From: Cyanobacteria bacterium UBA791
GTDB lineage: Bacteria; Cyanobacteriota; Vampirovibrionia; Gastranaerophilales; Gastranaerophilaceae
NCBI GenBank assembly: GCA_002297005.1
Contig: DBIX01000071.1
Span: forward strand, 1 to 20,379
Direction: 5' to 3'
DNA length: 20,379 nt
Both the position numbers and the translations under genes were made by a program. This document shows, one piece after another, positions 7,483 through 14,489 of this stretch. Numbering within the stretch: the stretch's first letter is position 1; the number at the start of each line of letters is the position of its first letter. The notes under the pieces are model-generated. The model worked only from the letters and a program-made list of their open reading frames with translations. It was not told the DNA's origin and did not search any database.

Positions 7483-8277
7483 TTATCTTTCGTATTTATC
7501 AGAGTTTGTAATAATGTCATACATTGCAGCAAGTGCTTTTTTTAATCTTCTTGAAACTTGCATTTGTGAAATACCAAGCTTTTCGGCTATTTGGCGTTGG
7601 TTTAAATCTTCATAATAATTTAATTCAATAACAGCTTTTAAATCTGGTGGAAGTTTTTCAATTGCTTTTGAAAGCATGATTTTTTCTTCGTAAGCATTCA
7701 AAAATTCTTGATGGTCGCCAGATGGAATTTTATCTGCTAAAGACATATTGTCGTCATCTGATGTGTTAAAAGTTTGGTCTAAAGATATAGTACTTTTTCT
7801 TCTGTCAACCTCAATTGCAATATTAACCTTTTGAACAGGTACATCCATAGCCTTTGCAACTTCTTCTGTCGTAGGTTCATCACCTGATTCTTCTACAAGT
7901 TGTTTAATATAATTATTAATTCTGAAGGCTAATTCTTGAATTTCACGAGGAGCTTTAATCATAGAGGCTTTATCTCTTAAATAATGTCTGATTTCGCCTG
8001 TAATTAAATAACTCGCATAAGTTTTGAATTTTGTTGAAATATCGGGATTATAAAATTCAATAGCTTTAATAAGCCCTAACGAACCAACTTGAATAAGGTC
8101 GTCAATAGGGTCAGTTGAACGTCTAGCAAGGGAGCATGCTATTTTTTTTACCAATGGCATTGTAGCAACAACAATTAAATTTTGAAGTTGTTTTTTTTTC
8201 TTTTCATTGTCAGTCTTTTTATATGCAACAAGCCATTCACTAACTTGTGCAAAATTGTCATCTGTCTTGTTGTTCAC
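7483..8277 (-). CDS. Group 3 sigma-70 factor of the SigB/SigF/SigG type
   Basis: The 264-residue protein has regions 2, 3 and 4 but no region 1.1, the build of group 3 sigma factors. Region 2 includes PIDDLIQVGSLGLIKAIEFY and TYASYLITGEIRHYLRDK. Region 3 begins IKAPREIQELAFRIN. Region 4 is AIEKLPPDLKAVIELNYYE plus RQIAEKLGISQMQVSRRLKK. The GTG at 8277 is preferred: AGAGGG lies seven bases upstream and a good promoter covers the longer alternative TTG start at 8322. In Cyanobacteria the SigF group controls pili and motility; co-transcription here with pilD fits that role. A sporulation or general-stress role, as in Bacillus homologues, cannot be excluded, but no RsbW/SpoIIAB-type partner is adjacent. 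Confidence 0.9.
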   Translation of the reverse strand: MNNKTDDNFAQVSEWLVAYKKTDNEKKKKQLQNLIVVATMPLVKKIACSLARRSTDPIDDLIQVGSLGLIKAIEFYNPDISTKFKTYASYLITGEIRHYLRDKASMIKAPREIQELAFRINNYIKQLVEESGDEPTTEEVAKAMDVPVQKVNIAIEVDRRKSTISLDQTFNTSDDDNMSLADKIPSGDHQEFLNAYEEKIMLSKAIEKLPPDLKAVIELNYYEDLNQRQIAEKLGISQMQVSRRLKKALAAMYDIITNSDKYER

Positions 8278-8304
8278 TATTATTCCCTCTGCTTCAACAA
8301 ATTT

Positions 8305-8333
8305 AGTATAACACATTGGCAAATGTTTTTAAA
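8305..8333 (-). promoter_or_regulatory. Promoter of the SigF-like/pilD operon
   Basis: On the minus strand TTTAAA (8328-8333, 4/6 to TTGACA) is followed after 17 bases by TATACT (8305-8310, 5/6 to TATAAT). Transcription would start near 8298, between the alternative TTG start at 8322 and the chosen GTG at 8277, which supports the shorter protein. Confidence 0.5.
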
Positions 8334-8345
8334 ACTGTAACGATT

Positions 8346-8363
8346 TGTTAAAAAAACTTAACA
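8346..8363. promoter_or_regulatory. TGTTAA-N6-TTAACA dyad, possible operator
   Basis: A perfect 6+6 inverted repeat with a 6-base A-rich spacer sits 13 bases upstream of the predicted SigF-operon -35, in the 262-base divergent region shared with the first DHH gene. Its size and symmetry fit a dimeric regulator site. In AT-rich DNA a 6-bp dyad can arise by chance, so this is tentative. Confidence 0.3.
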
Positions 8364-8539
8364 TGTCGACCATGAACTAGCAACTTTTTTTTTTAGGATT
8401 TTTAAATAACATGTGTAGGTAGAAAATTAGTGTATCTTTATATTTAATTTTTTAGTTATAAATCCACAAATCAAAACTATAAAAAATGGTATTAGTGTAG
8501 ATTATTACAATTCAATTTACTTATAAACAGGAGTTCAAC

Positions 8540-11131
8540 ATGAACATTAACAAAATCAACAACGTAGCAGTCGCACCTATGAAGCCACAACTCAAGGCAC
8601 GCGAAATCCAACCAAAATTAACTTACGCAACAGATACGGTGGAATTATCGAAACAAGAATCGCCAATCGTATTAAAACGTCAAGGTAATGCTTTACATGT
8701 ATCTTTTACAGGTAAAATTCAAAACCCAATGGAAACAAAAGCAAATGAAGATGCTCCAGCACTTCAATTTAGAGTAAGAGGTGTATCAAAACACCAATTA
8801 GGTACAGAAGGTGCTAGTGCAACTGCAGAAGATGATTCAGTAGTACAATTAGCTAATTCAAATTGGAAAGAAGGCGACAAATTAATTTGGAAAGAAGAAA
8901 AAACTCGTATGGGTAAATCAATCGCCTTATCTCATCCAAAATTTGGTGAAATTGGTTCAGTTCCAAAAGAAATGGCAGAAGTATTACTTCCTGTATTAAA
9001 AAATAAAAAACAAGATTTTAGTTTTGAATTAGGAAACGTAATCGCAGGTACATCAAAAGGTGCTCCAACAATTGGTTTAAGAGCAGTATTAAAATATAAC
9101 GGTACTGATAAGAAAGCAGCAAAAGAAGCAGCAGATGTATTCAACGGTTTATTAAATTCAGACGATCCAAAAATTTCAAAAGCTGTAATGGTATATCAAC
9201 CAGAAAAATCACCAAAACAAGTTTTAGAAAGAATATTTGATGTAGAAGGTAAAGAAAACGGCTTAGGTGCAGTAAGAGAAGTTAAGACAGCAATTGATAA
9301 CATTGCAAAAGAAATCAATGATCCATCAAACAAAAAAATCTTACTTTTAGGTCACTGCAAACCAGATGGTGATACATTAGGTTCAGTAATTGCAATGAAA
9401 GAAGCTTTAAAAGCAGCTTATCCAGACAGAGAAATCGATTGTGCAGTAGATGACAAAATCCCTGGTTTATTCCGTGATAAAATGCCTGGTATTGAAGATG
9501 TAAAAAGACCTTACAATCCAGAAAAAATTCAAACATTAGAAAAGAATTTACAAGTATTAAACGCATTAAATACAGAAACTGCAAAAGAACAATCTAAAGT
9601 TTTAGAAAGAGACTTAGCAGAATTAAAAGATCCAAACAACTTATTTGATGCAAACCCATTAAACGGTAAAGCTAAGAAAAAATATGATTTGGTAGTAACA
9701 TTAGACGTACCAACACCAACAAGATTCTCAGGTGCGTTCAAAGATTATATCGAAGGTAGTAAAAAACAAATTTATATTGACCACCACCCTCACAGAATTA
9801 CAGAATGGCAAAATGCTAAAAATGAAACAGGGTTGGATATGGACAAAATCCATAAGAACGGTCTAGCACTTGTATGTGACGCAGTTCCAGCTGCAACTCA
9901 ATTAGTAACAATCGTTGCAGATAAAGCGGGTGTTTTAGGTAAAATGTTCGAAAAAGGTGGTAAAGCTGCTAAGAACTTTGTAGCAAGTGTAATCACAGGT
10001 ACATCAACAGATACAGGTTCATTCACAAGAACAGCAAACTTGTTACCACACCACTCAGCATTACCAGTACAACAAAGACCAAACTTCTTCCCAGAAGGTA
10101 TGTCTACTTGGTTAACAAATCAATTAGCAAAAACTGATAAATCAGTAGATAAAAAATGGTTACGTGAAAACATTGCTTATGATGTTCCTGATAAAAAATT
10201 AAGTGGTGACAGCGTAGATGGCAAAACATCACCTCGTGATAAAATGTTAAATTACGCTTTGGAAGGTAGAAAAATGAGTCCTGAATTAGGTTTAGGTATC
10301 ATTGAAGTAGATTATGATCAAATGTATGATGTATTTAATGCTTCATTAGAACAAGACCCAGACATCACATTATTAGATGTTCAAAACGGTTTCAAATACT
10401 CAGAAGCTTTAGGTGCATTAAAATCTGACCCATCAGAAACATCTCAAAAATTAGCTAAAGGTCAAAAAGCTCAAACATTAACAGAAAGAGCAACTCAAAC
10501 TTATGAAGGACCTTATGATGCAGATAGAATTGCAATCTTAGTTATCCAAGATAAGAAAGAAAACTTCATCACAGAAAACTCAGATGTAGCTAAACAAAAT
10601 GGTTTAAGATTGTCATTTAGATCATCAGCAATGAGCAACCACGCAGAATTGTTAGCTAACTTGTTCGGTGGCGGTGGTCACGGTGGAGCTTCAGGTGGTA
10701 GAGTAGACCTTCCAGGTGTTACAATCAACACTCCATTAGTAGTTAAAGTTAATGGCAAAGTTGTTGAAGATACAGCAGAAGTTTACAAAGACTTGAAACA
10801 AAACTACGAAATTATGAAAGATAACAACATCCCAGCAGAACAAAGAGCTGGCAAATGCAAAAAAATCGAAATTGCATTAGCAGAAGATGGTCAAAAAGGT
10901 AGAACTACTTCAGAAATCATCCAAGATGTTGTAAAAGAAATCAGAAAAGGTCAACCTGCAACAAACGCTGTTAAAGACGGCAAAGGACCAAAAGGTCCAA
11001 AAGGACCTAAAGGACCAAAAGGTGGAAAAAGACCAGAAGCTAACCAACAAGCTCAACAAGGTCAAAAAACACACGGCGGTAAAAAACCTCACGGTCACAA
11101 AGGTGGTAGAAGACTTAACGAAGTGGCTTAA
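8540..11131 (+). CDS. Large DHH/DHHA1 phosphoesterase-like protein, paralogue 1, with N-terminal accessory domain and GPK-repeat tail
   Basis: The 863-residue protein carries an NrnA/GdpP-type DHH-DHHA1 core. Motif I is GHCKPDGDTLGS (271-282; His272, Asp276, Asp278), motif II Asp389 in VVTLDVP, motif III IDHHPH (413-418), motif IV TSTDTGSF with Asp491, and the DHHA1 substrate motif FGGGGHGGASGG (709-720). All metal ligands are present, so it should hydrolyse a small phosphodiester substrate such as nanoRNA, pAp or a cyclic dinucleotide. It differs from ~320-residue NrnA by a ~225-residue N-terminal region (VSFTG at 54-58, LANSNWKEG at 104-112, FGEIGSVP at 135-142), a charged insert at 325-380, an insert at 497-660, and a basic GPK tail. 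AGGAG at 8529-8533 sets the start. C-ending codons (AAC, ATC, TTC) look commoner than in neighbours, hinting at high expression. Not RecJ, whose domain order differs. Substrate unknown. Confidence 0.85.
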   Translation: MNINKINNVAVAPMKPQLKAREIQPKLTYATDTVELSKQESPIVLKRQGNALHVSFTGKIQNPMETKANEDAPALQFRVRGVSKHQLGTEGASATAEDDSVVQLANSNWKEGDKLIWKEEKTRMGKSIALSHPKFGEIGSVPKEMAEVLLPVLKNKKQDFSFELGNVIAGTSKGAPTIGLRAVLKYNGTDKKAAKEAADVFNGLLNSDDPKISKAVMVYQPEKSPKQVLERIFDVEGKENGLGAVREVKTAIDNIAKEINDPSNKKILLLGHCKPDGDTLGSVIAMKEALKAAYPDREIDCAVDDKIPGLFRDKMPGIEDVKRPYNPEKIQTLEKNLQVLNALNTETAKEQSKVLERDLAELKDPNNLFDANPLNGKAKKKYDLVVTLDVPTPTRFSGAFKDYIEGSKKQIYIDHHPHRITEWQNAKNETGLDMDKIHKNGLALVCDAVPAATQLVTIVADKAGVLGKMFEKGGKAAKNFVASVITGTSTDTGSFTRTANLLPHHSALPVQQRPNFFPEGMSTWLTNQLAKTDKSVDKKWLRENIAYDVPDKKLSGDSVDGKTSPRDKMLNYALEGRKMSPELGLGIIEVDYDQMYDVFNASLEQDPDITLLDVQNGFKYSEALGALKSDPSETSQKLAKGQKAQTLTERATQTYEGPYDADRIAILVIQDKKENFITENSDVAKQNGLRLSFRSSAMSNHAELLANLFGGGGHGGASGGRVDLPGVTINTPLVVKVNGKVVEDTAEVYKDLKQNYEIMKDNNIPAEQRAGKCKKIEIALAEDGQKGRTTSEIIQDVVKEIRKGQPATNAVKDGKGPKGPKGPKGPKGGKRPEANQQAQQGQKTHGGKKPHGHKGGRRLNEVA
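10985..11020 (+). repeat. Four 9-bp coding repeats (Gly-Pro-Lys)
   Basis: Four tandem units of the form GG(A/T)CC(A/T)AAA encode GPK four times near the C terminus of the first DHH protein. They are followed by a Gly/Lys/His-rich stretch (THGGKKPHGHKGGRR). The second paralogue lacks them. Such repeats can expand or contract by slippage in frame. Confidence 0.85.
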
Positions 11132-11211
11132 CTCGAATGAGTAAGACAACTCCGATAAAGGTAGGAAAACAAATTATATCGGTAGGTTAAGACAAAATTA
11201 TAAGTAAATTG

Positions 11212-11245
11212 AAAAGAGGAACTTTGGAAACAGAGTTCCTCTTTT
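11212..11245 (+). terminator. Intrinsic terminator after DHH paralogue 1
   Basis: A perfect 12-bp stem, AAAAGAGGAACT with AGTTCCTCTTTT, encloses a 10-base loop, and the 3' arm runs into TTTTATTT. It lies 80 bases after the stop, so the two DHH genes are probably separate transcripts. The A-rich 5' arm could also give some function in the opposite direction. Confidence 0.85.
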
Positions 11246-11334
11246 ATTTGTAATATTTATTAACAAATGGCGAAAATATAGACAATTATTTGCTTAGCAT
11301 GGACTTTATATAAATATATAGGAGTGTGTAGGTA

Positions 11335-13806
11335 GTGAAAATAGTTCCATTTATAAATTCGAATGTTCCAGCAGTAGCAGATATAGCTGATAATAAAAAG
11401 ATTAATAATCGTCAAGCAGTTAAATTTGGCGAAATTAAGGATACATTTGAAGCTTCAAATCCAATTAAGAACGATAAGATTATTGATATTAATCGTGTAG
11501 GTAAAAATTTACACGTATCATTTACTGGTGAATTTAAAAATCCTATCGTTAGAGAAGTTCCTGCAGTAGATTTTAAACTTTCAGGTGTTATGAAACACCA
11601 ATTAGGTACAGCAGGTGGTAGAGATGCTATTGATGATACAGTTGTTAAATTAGCAAATTCTAATTGGAAAGAGGGTAAGGAATTTGATTATTCTATAGAA
11701 ATCCAAGAGAATGAAAAAGATGGAAAAATTTATAAGAATAAAGTTATAAATATTAATGATAAAGATTTTGGAACAGTTGGTACAGTTCCTGTAACTTTAA
11801 CAAACAAATTTGCAAAATTAATTGAATCAAATCCAGCAGAAAAAGATAATTTTAAATTTACATTAACAAACGTAAATGGTGGTGTAAATAGTGCATTCCC
11901 TACAGTTGGTATTGAAACAACTTTTAAATATGTAGGTAAGAATGAAGATGTTGCAAAACAAACAAAAGATTTATTTACAAGCTTAATTGATTCTGATAAA
12001 AAAACAGTTGCTTCGTCTGTTTCAATGTATGAAGAACCGACTTCACCAAAAGAAGTTTTGGAAAGAATGTTTGATGTCGAGGGTCAAAAGAAAGGTTTAG
12101 GTAAGGTAAGAGAATTAAAAACTGCGATAGATACTATTGCAAAAGAAATTAACGACCCTAAAAATAAAAATATATTAGTATTAGGTCATTGCAAACCGGA
12201 CGGCGATACAATTGGTTGCGTATTAGGTATGCAAGCTGCTATCAAGGGTGCATATCCTGAAAGAAATGTAGATATGGCGATTGATGATGATATTCCTAAT
12301 AACTTTGCAAAATTACCAGGGGTTGATAATATTAAAAGACCTTATAATGGATTTGCAGTATACCAATTAGAAAAGAACGTTGAGTTGTTACAACGTAGTG
12401 ATTCAGATGCTGCAAAAGCACAAATCAAAAAATTACAAAAAGAAGAAGAAAGATTAAAAGATCCATCAAGAACATTTGATGCAGGTTCTATCAATGGTAA
12501 ACCTAAAAAATATGACTTAGTTATTATGATGGATACTCCAACACCAGGAAGAACAAGTAAGAATTTCAAAAAATATTTTGAATCAGCAGATAAAACAATT
12601 TTTATCGACCATCACCCTCATAGAGCAAACGAATGGGCAGCTGACTCAAAGAAATTAGGCTTAGATTTAGAAAAAGTTAAACAAAATAATTTATTCTGCG
12701 TAGCAGACACAGTTCCAGCTGCAACACAAATTGTAACTGCGATTGCTGATAAAGCAGGGCTTTTGGGTAAAATGTTTAAAAACTCATTAGAAAGTGCAAA
12801 ACAATTTGTTGCAGGTATTTCAGCTGGTGCATTAACTGATACTTGCAGATTTGATAAAGTTGCATCACACGATTCAAAAGATTATGCAAAACCAGTAACT
12901 CAACGACCAACATACAAACCTGAGGGTATGACAAAATGGTTGTATAACGAATTAGATAAAGTAGGCGGTGGCGACATTGATAAACAATGGATGAGATTAA
13001 ACTTGGATTACGAATTACCAAATAAACGCATTAAAAATGCAGATGGTACATTTGTTCAAGGTCCGAGAGATATGGTTCTTGAAAAATCAGTAAAAGGAAG
13101 AATCATGGACGCTGAACTTGGCGTAGGTATGATTACAGTTAGCTATGACGATATGCAAGAAGTACTAGAGGTTGCTAAAAAACAAGATAAAAAAGTTCAA
13201 TTTAACGATGTATATTCTGCATTCAAAAGCTCACAAGCATTAACTTCATTAAAAATGCCAGGTAGTGTTAAGGAAAACGTAGAAGAAATGTCAGTAAGAG
13301 GACAAGCTTATTCTACATATAAATCACCTTATGACTATGATAGATTAGCAGTATTGATTACTCAAAGCCAAAAACAAGGTGAATTAAATAATAATTCGCA
13401 AATAGCTGATAAAAACTCATACAGTTTTTCATTCAGATCAAGCGGTCAATCTAACTTAGCACAAATTGCTGCAACATTATTCGGTGGCGGTGGTCACTCA
13501 CAAGCAGCAGGTGGCGGAATTTCAATGAAAGATTTGACTTTAGAAACACCATTAAAAGTAATGATTAATGGTAAAGAAGAAAAAGATTTTGCTAAAGTAT
13601 TTGCAAAAGTAAATGATATTATTGCAAAGAAAGCTGATAGTTCAGAAATTAAAATTGAAAAAGCTGAAAAAGACGGTAAATCAATTCCGGAATTAATCAA
13701 ATCAATTACAGCAGAAATGAGAAAAACTCAAACTCCAAAACCTGTTGTAGAAAAAGTTCCAGCAGAAAAAGCAGAAGTTGCAAAACAACAAGCAAAAGTT
13801 GCTTAA
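11335..13806 (+). CDS. Large DHH/DHHA1 phosphoesterase-like protein, paralogue 2
   Basis: This 823-residue protein is collinear with the preceding one; for example SPKEVLERMFDVEG and KTAIDTIAKEINDP are nearly identical in both. Core motifs are GHCKPDGDTIGC (284-295; His285, Asp289, Asp291), Asp400 in MMDTPTP, IDHHPH (424-429), TDTCRF with Asp502, and FGGGGHSQAAGG (716-727). Two positions differ from the first copy: Cys for Ser at the end of motif I and Cys for Gly after motif IV. The N-terminal landmarks are kept (VSFTG 61-65, LANSNWKEG 106-114, FGTVGTVP 145-152). The tail is Ala/Lys/Glu-rich instead of GPK repeats. The start is GTG after an in-frame TAG at 11329; GGAG at 11321 is 10 bases upstream, a rather long spacing. 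The GTG start and A/T-ending codons suggest lower expression than paralogue 1. Substrate unknown. Confidence 0.84.
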   Translation: MKIVPFINSNVPAVADIADNKKINNRQAVKFGEIKDTFEASNPIKNDKIIDINRVGKNLHVSFTGEFKNPIVREVPAVDFKLSGVMKHQLGTAGGRDAIDDTVVKLANSNWKEGKEFDYSIEIQENEKDGKIYKNKVININDKDFGTVGTVPVTLTNKFAKLIESNPAEKDNFKFTLTNVNGGVNSAFPTVGIETTFKYVGKNEDVAKQTKDLFTSLIDSDKKTVASSVSMYEEPTSPKEVLERMFDVEGQKKGLGKVRELKTAIDTIAKEINDPKNKNILVLGHCKPDGDTIGCVLGMQAAIKGAYPERNVDMAIDDDIPNNFAKLPGVDNIKRPYNGFAVYQLEKNVELLQRSDSDAAKAQIKKLQKEEERLKDPSRTFDAGSINGKPKKYDLVIMMDTPTPGRTSKNFKKYFESADKTIFIDHHPHRANEWAADSKKLGLDLEKVKQNNLFCVADTVPAATQIVTAIADKAGLLGKMFKNSLESAKQFVAGISAGALTDTCRFDKVASHDSKDYAKPVTQRPTYKPEGMTKWLYNELDKVGGGDIDKQWMRLNLDYELPNKRIKNADGTFVQGPRDMVLEKSVKGRIMDAELGVGMITVSYDDMQEVLEVAKKQDKKVQFNDVYSAFKSSQALTSLKMPGSVKENVEEMSVRGQAYSTYKSPYDYDRLAVLITQSQKQGELNNNSQIADKNSYSFSFRSSGQSNLAQIAATLFGGGGHSQAAGGGISMKDLTLETPLKVMINGKEEKDFAKVFAKVNDIIAKKADSSEIKIEKAEKDGKSIPELIKSITAEMRKTQTPKPVVEKVPAEKAEVAKQQAKVA

Positions 13807-13846
13807 TTTAAAAAATAAGTTTACTCCAAAATATTACACCGAAACT

Positions 13847-13879
13847 AAAAAGAATCCTTTTCATAAAGGATTCTTTTTT
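13847..13879 (+). terminator. Intrinsic terminator after DHH paralogue 2
   Basis: A perfect 14-bp stem, AAAAAGAATCCTTT with AAAGGATTCTTTTT, closes a TCAT loop and is followed by a further T. It lies 40 bases after the stop and separates the DHH genes from the flagellar operon. Confidence 0.9.
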
Positions 13880-13890
13880 ATATTGCCCTC

Positions 13891-13949
13891 TCCACTAAAT
13901 GTATGATTTTTAAAATTTTTATTAAAGTGATTTCCACTATATGTATGAT
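13891..13949 (+). promoter_or_regulatory. Two 17-bp direct repeats upstream of the flagellar operon
   Basis: TCCACTAAATGTATGAT (13891-13907) and TCCACTATATGTATGAT (13933-13949) match at 16 of 17 positions and are offset by 42 bases, four helical turns. They lie between the preceding terminator and fliJ. Each ends in TATGAT, a 5/6 match to a -10 box, so they may be regulator sites, alternative promoters, or both. Confidence 0.5.
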
Positions 13950-14019
13950 GTGAATTTATATATTTATTAGTAAAGTGTTTATAAGCAAAGTATTATTTGC
14001 AAGGAATGAGGTAAGTTAA

Positions 14020-14469
14020 TTGAAGAAATTTACATTTAGATTGCAAGTGGTGCTTAACATGCGTGAAAAGACTTTAGAAGATAAACGTCTTGAAATGGCT
14101 CAGGTCGTAAAGAGATTAAATGTTCAAATTGAAAAACTTGAGGGCTTAAAGGAAAAGCAAGAAAGATTAACAAGTGAACTAAATGGAATTTACGACAAGG
14201 ATGAAATCGATATTGGTGGTATTTATACTTACAAAAGTTTTATAGCAAAACTCTTTGATGATATAAGAAATCAAGAAAAAATAATTTCAGAGTGGCGAAA
14301 ACTTTTGAGGATAAAACAGAACGAAGTTAATGAAGCGTTAAAACAGGTAAAAATTTTAGAAAAACTAAAAGAAAAAGAAGAAAAGAAATTTAACGACTTT
14401 ATAAACTACCATGAGGCGAAAGAAATCGACGACATAGTGACTACCAGATACAAAGCTAAGGTTAATTAG
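14020..14469 (+). CDS. fliJ: Flagellar export protein FliJ
   Basis: FliJ is the coiled-coil stalk of the flagellar type III export ATPase complex and helps escort unladen chaperones. The 149-residue product is almost entirely charged heptad-like helix (REKTLEDKRLEMAQVVKRLN, then KLKEKEEKKF) and opens with the family-typical FTFRLQVVLNMREK. Length is normal (about 145-150). Assignment rests on this coiled-coil profile plus its position directly before fliK. The start is TTG at 14020, supported by GAGGT at 14008-14012 with a 7-base spacing and by the conserved N terminus. It is the first gene of the hook operon after the terminator and the repeated 17-mers; fliI, which often precedes fliJ, is not here. 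Confidence 0.85.
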   Translation: MKKFTFRLQVVLNMREKTLEDKRLEMAQVVKRLNVQIEKLEGLKEKQERLTSELNGIYDKDEIDIGGIYTYKSFIAKLFDDIRNQEKIISEWRKLLRIKQNEVNEALKQVKILEKLKEKEEKKFNDFINYHEAKEIDDIVTTRYKAKVN

Positions 14470-14489
14470 CAAGGGCGAGAGAAAAAATA

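Noticed and set aside
8278..8322. Upstream TTG extension of the SigF-like gene
   Set aside because: A promoter -10 lies inside it and the GTG at 8277 has AGAGGG at proper spacing.
8363..8380. Mini reading frame MSTMN in the leader region before DHH paralogue 1
   Set aside because: No ribosome-binding site, five codons only, and no regulated hairpin follows; most likely chance.
8385..8394. T10 run in the sigma/DHH intergenic region
   Set aside because: No stem precedes it, so it is not a terminator; probably a simple AT-rich tract.
8412..11335. TGTGTAGGTAG shared upstream of both DHH genes (8412-8422 and 11325-11335)
   Set aside because: An 11-base match in 20 kb is expected by chance, and the positions relative to the starts differ greatly.
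8540..13806. RecJ as the identity of the DHH proteins
   Set aside because: RecJ needs its OB-fold domain after DHHA1 and different motif spacing; the GGGGH-type DHHA1 and motif order fit NrnA/GdpP better.
13985..14000. GCAAA-N6-TTTGC dyad before fliJ
   Set aside because: Arms of only five bases in AT-rich DNA; too weak to call.
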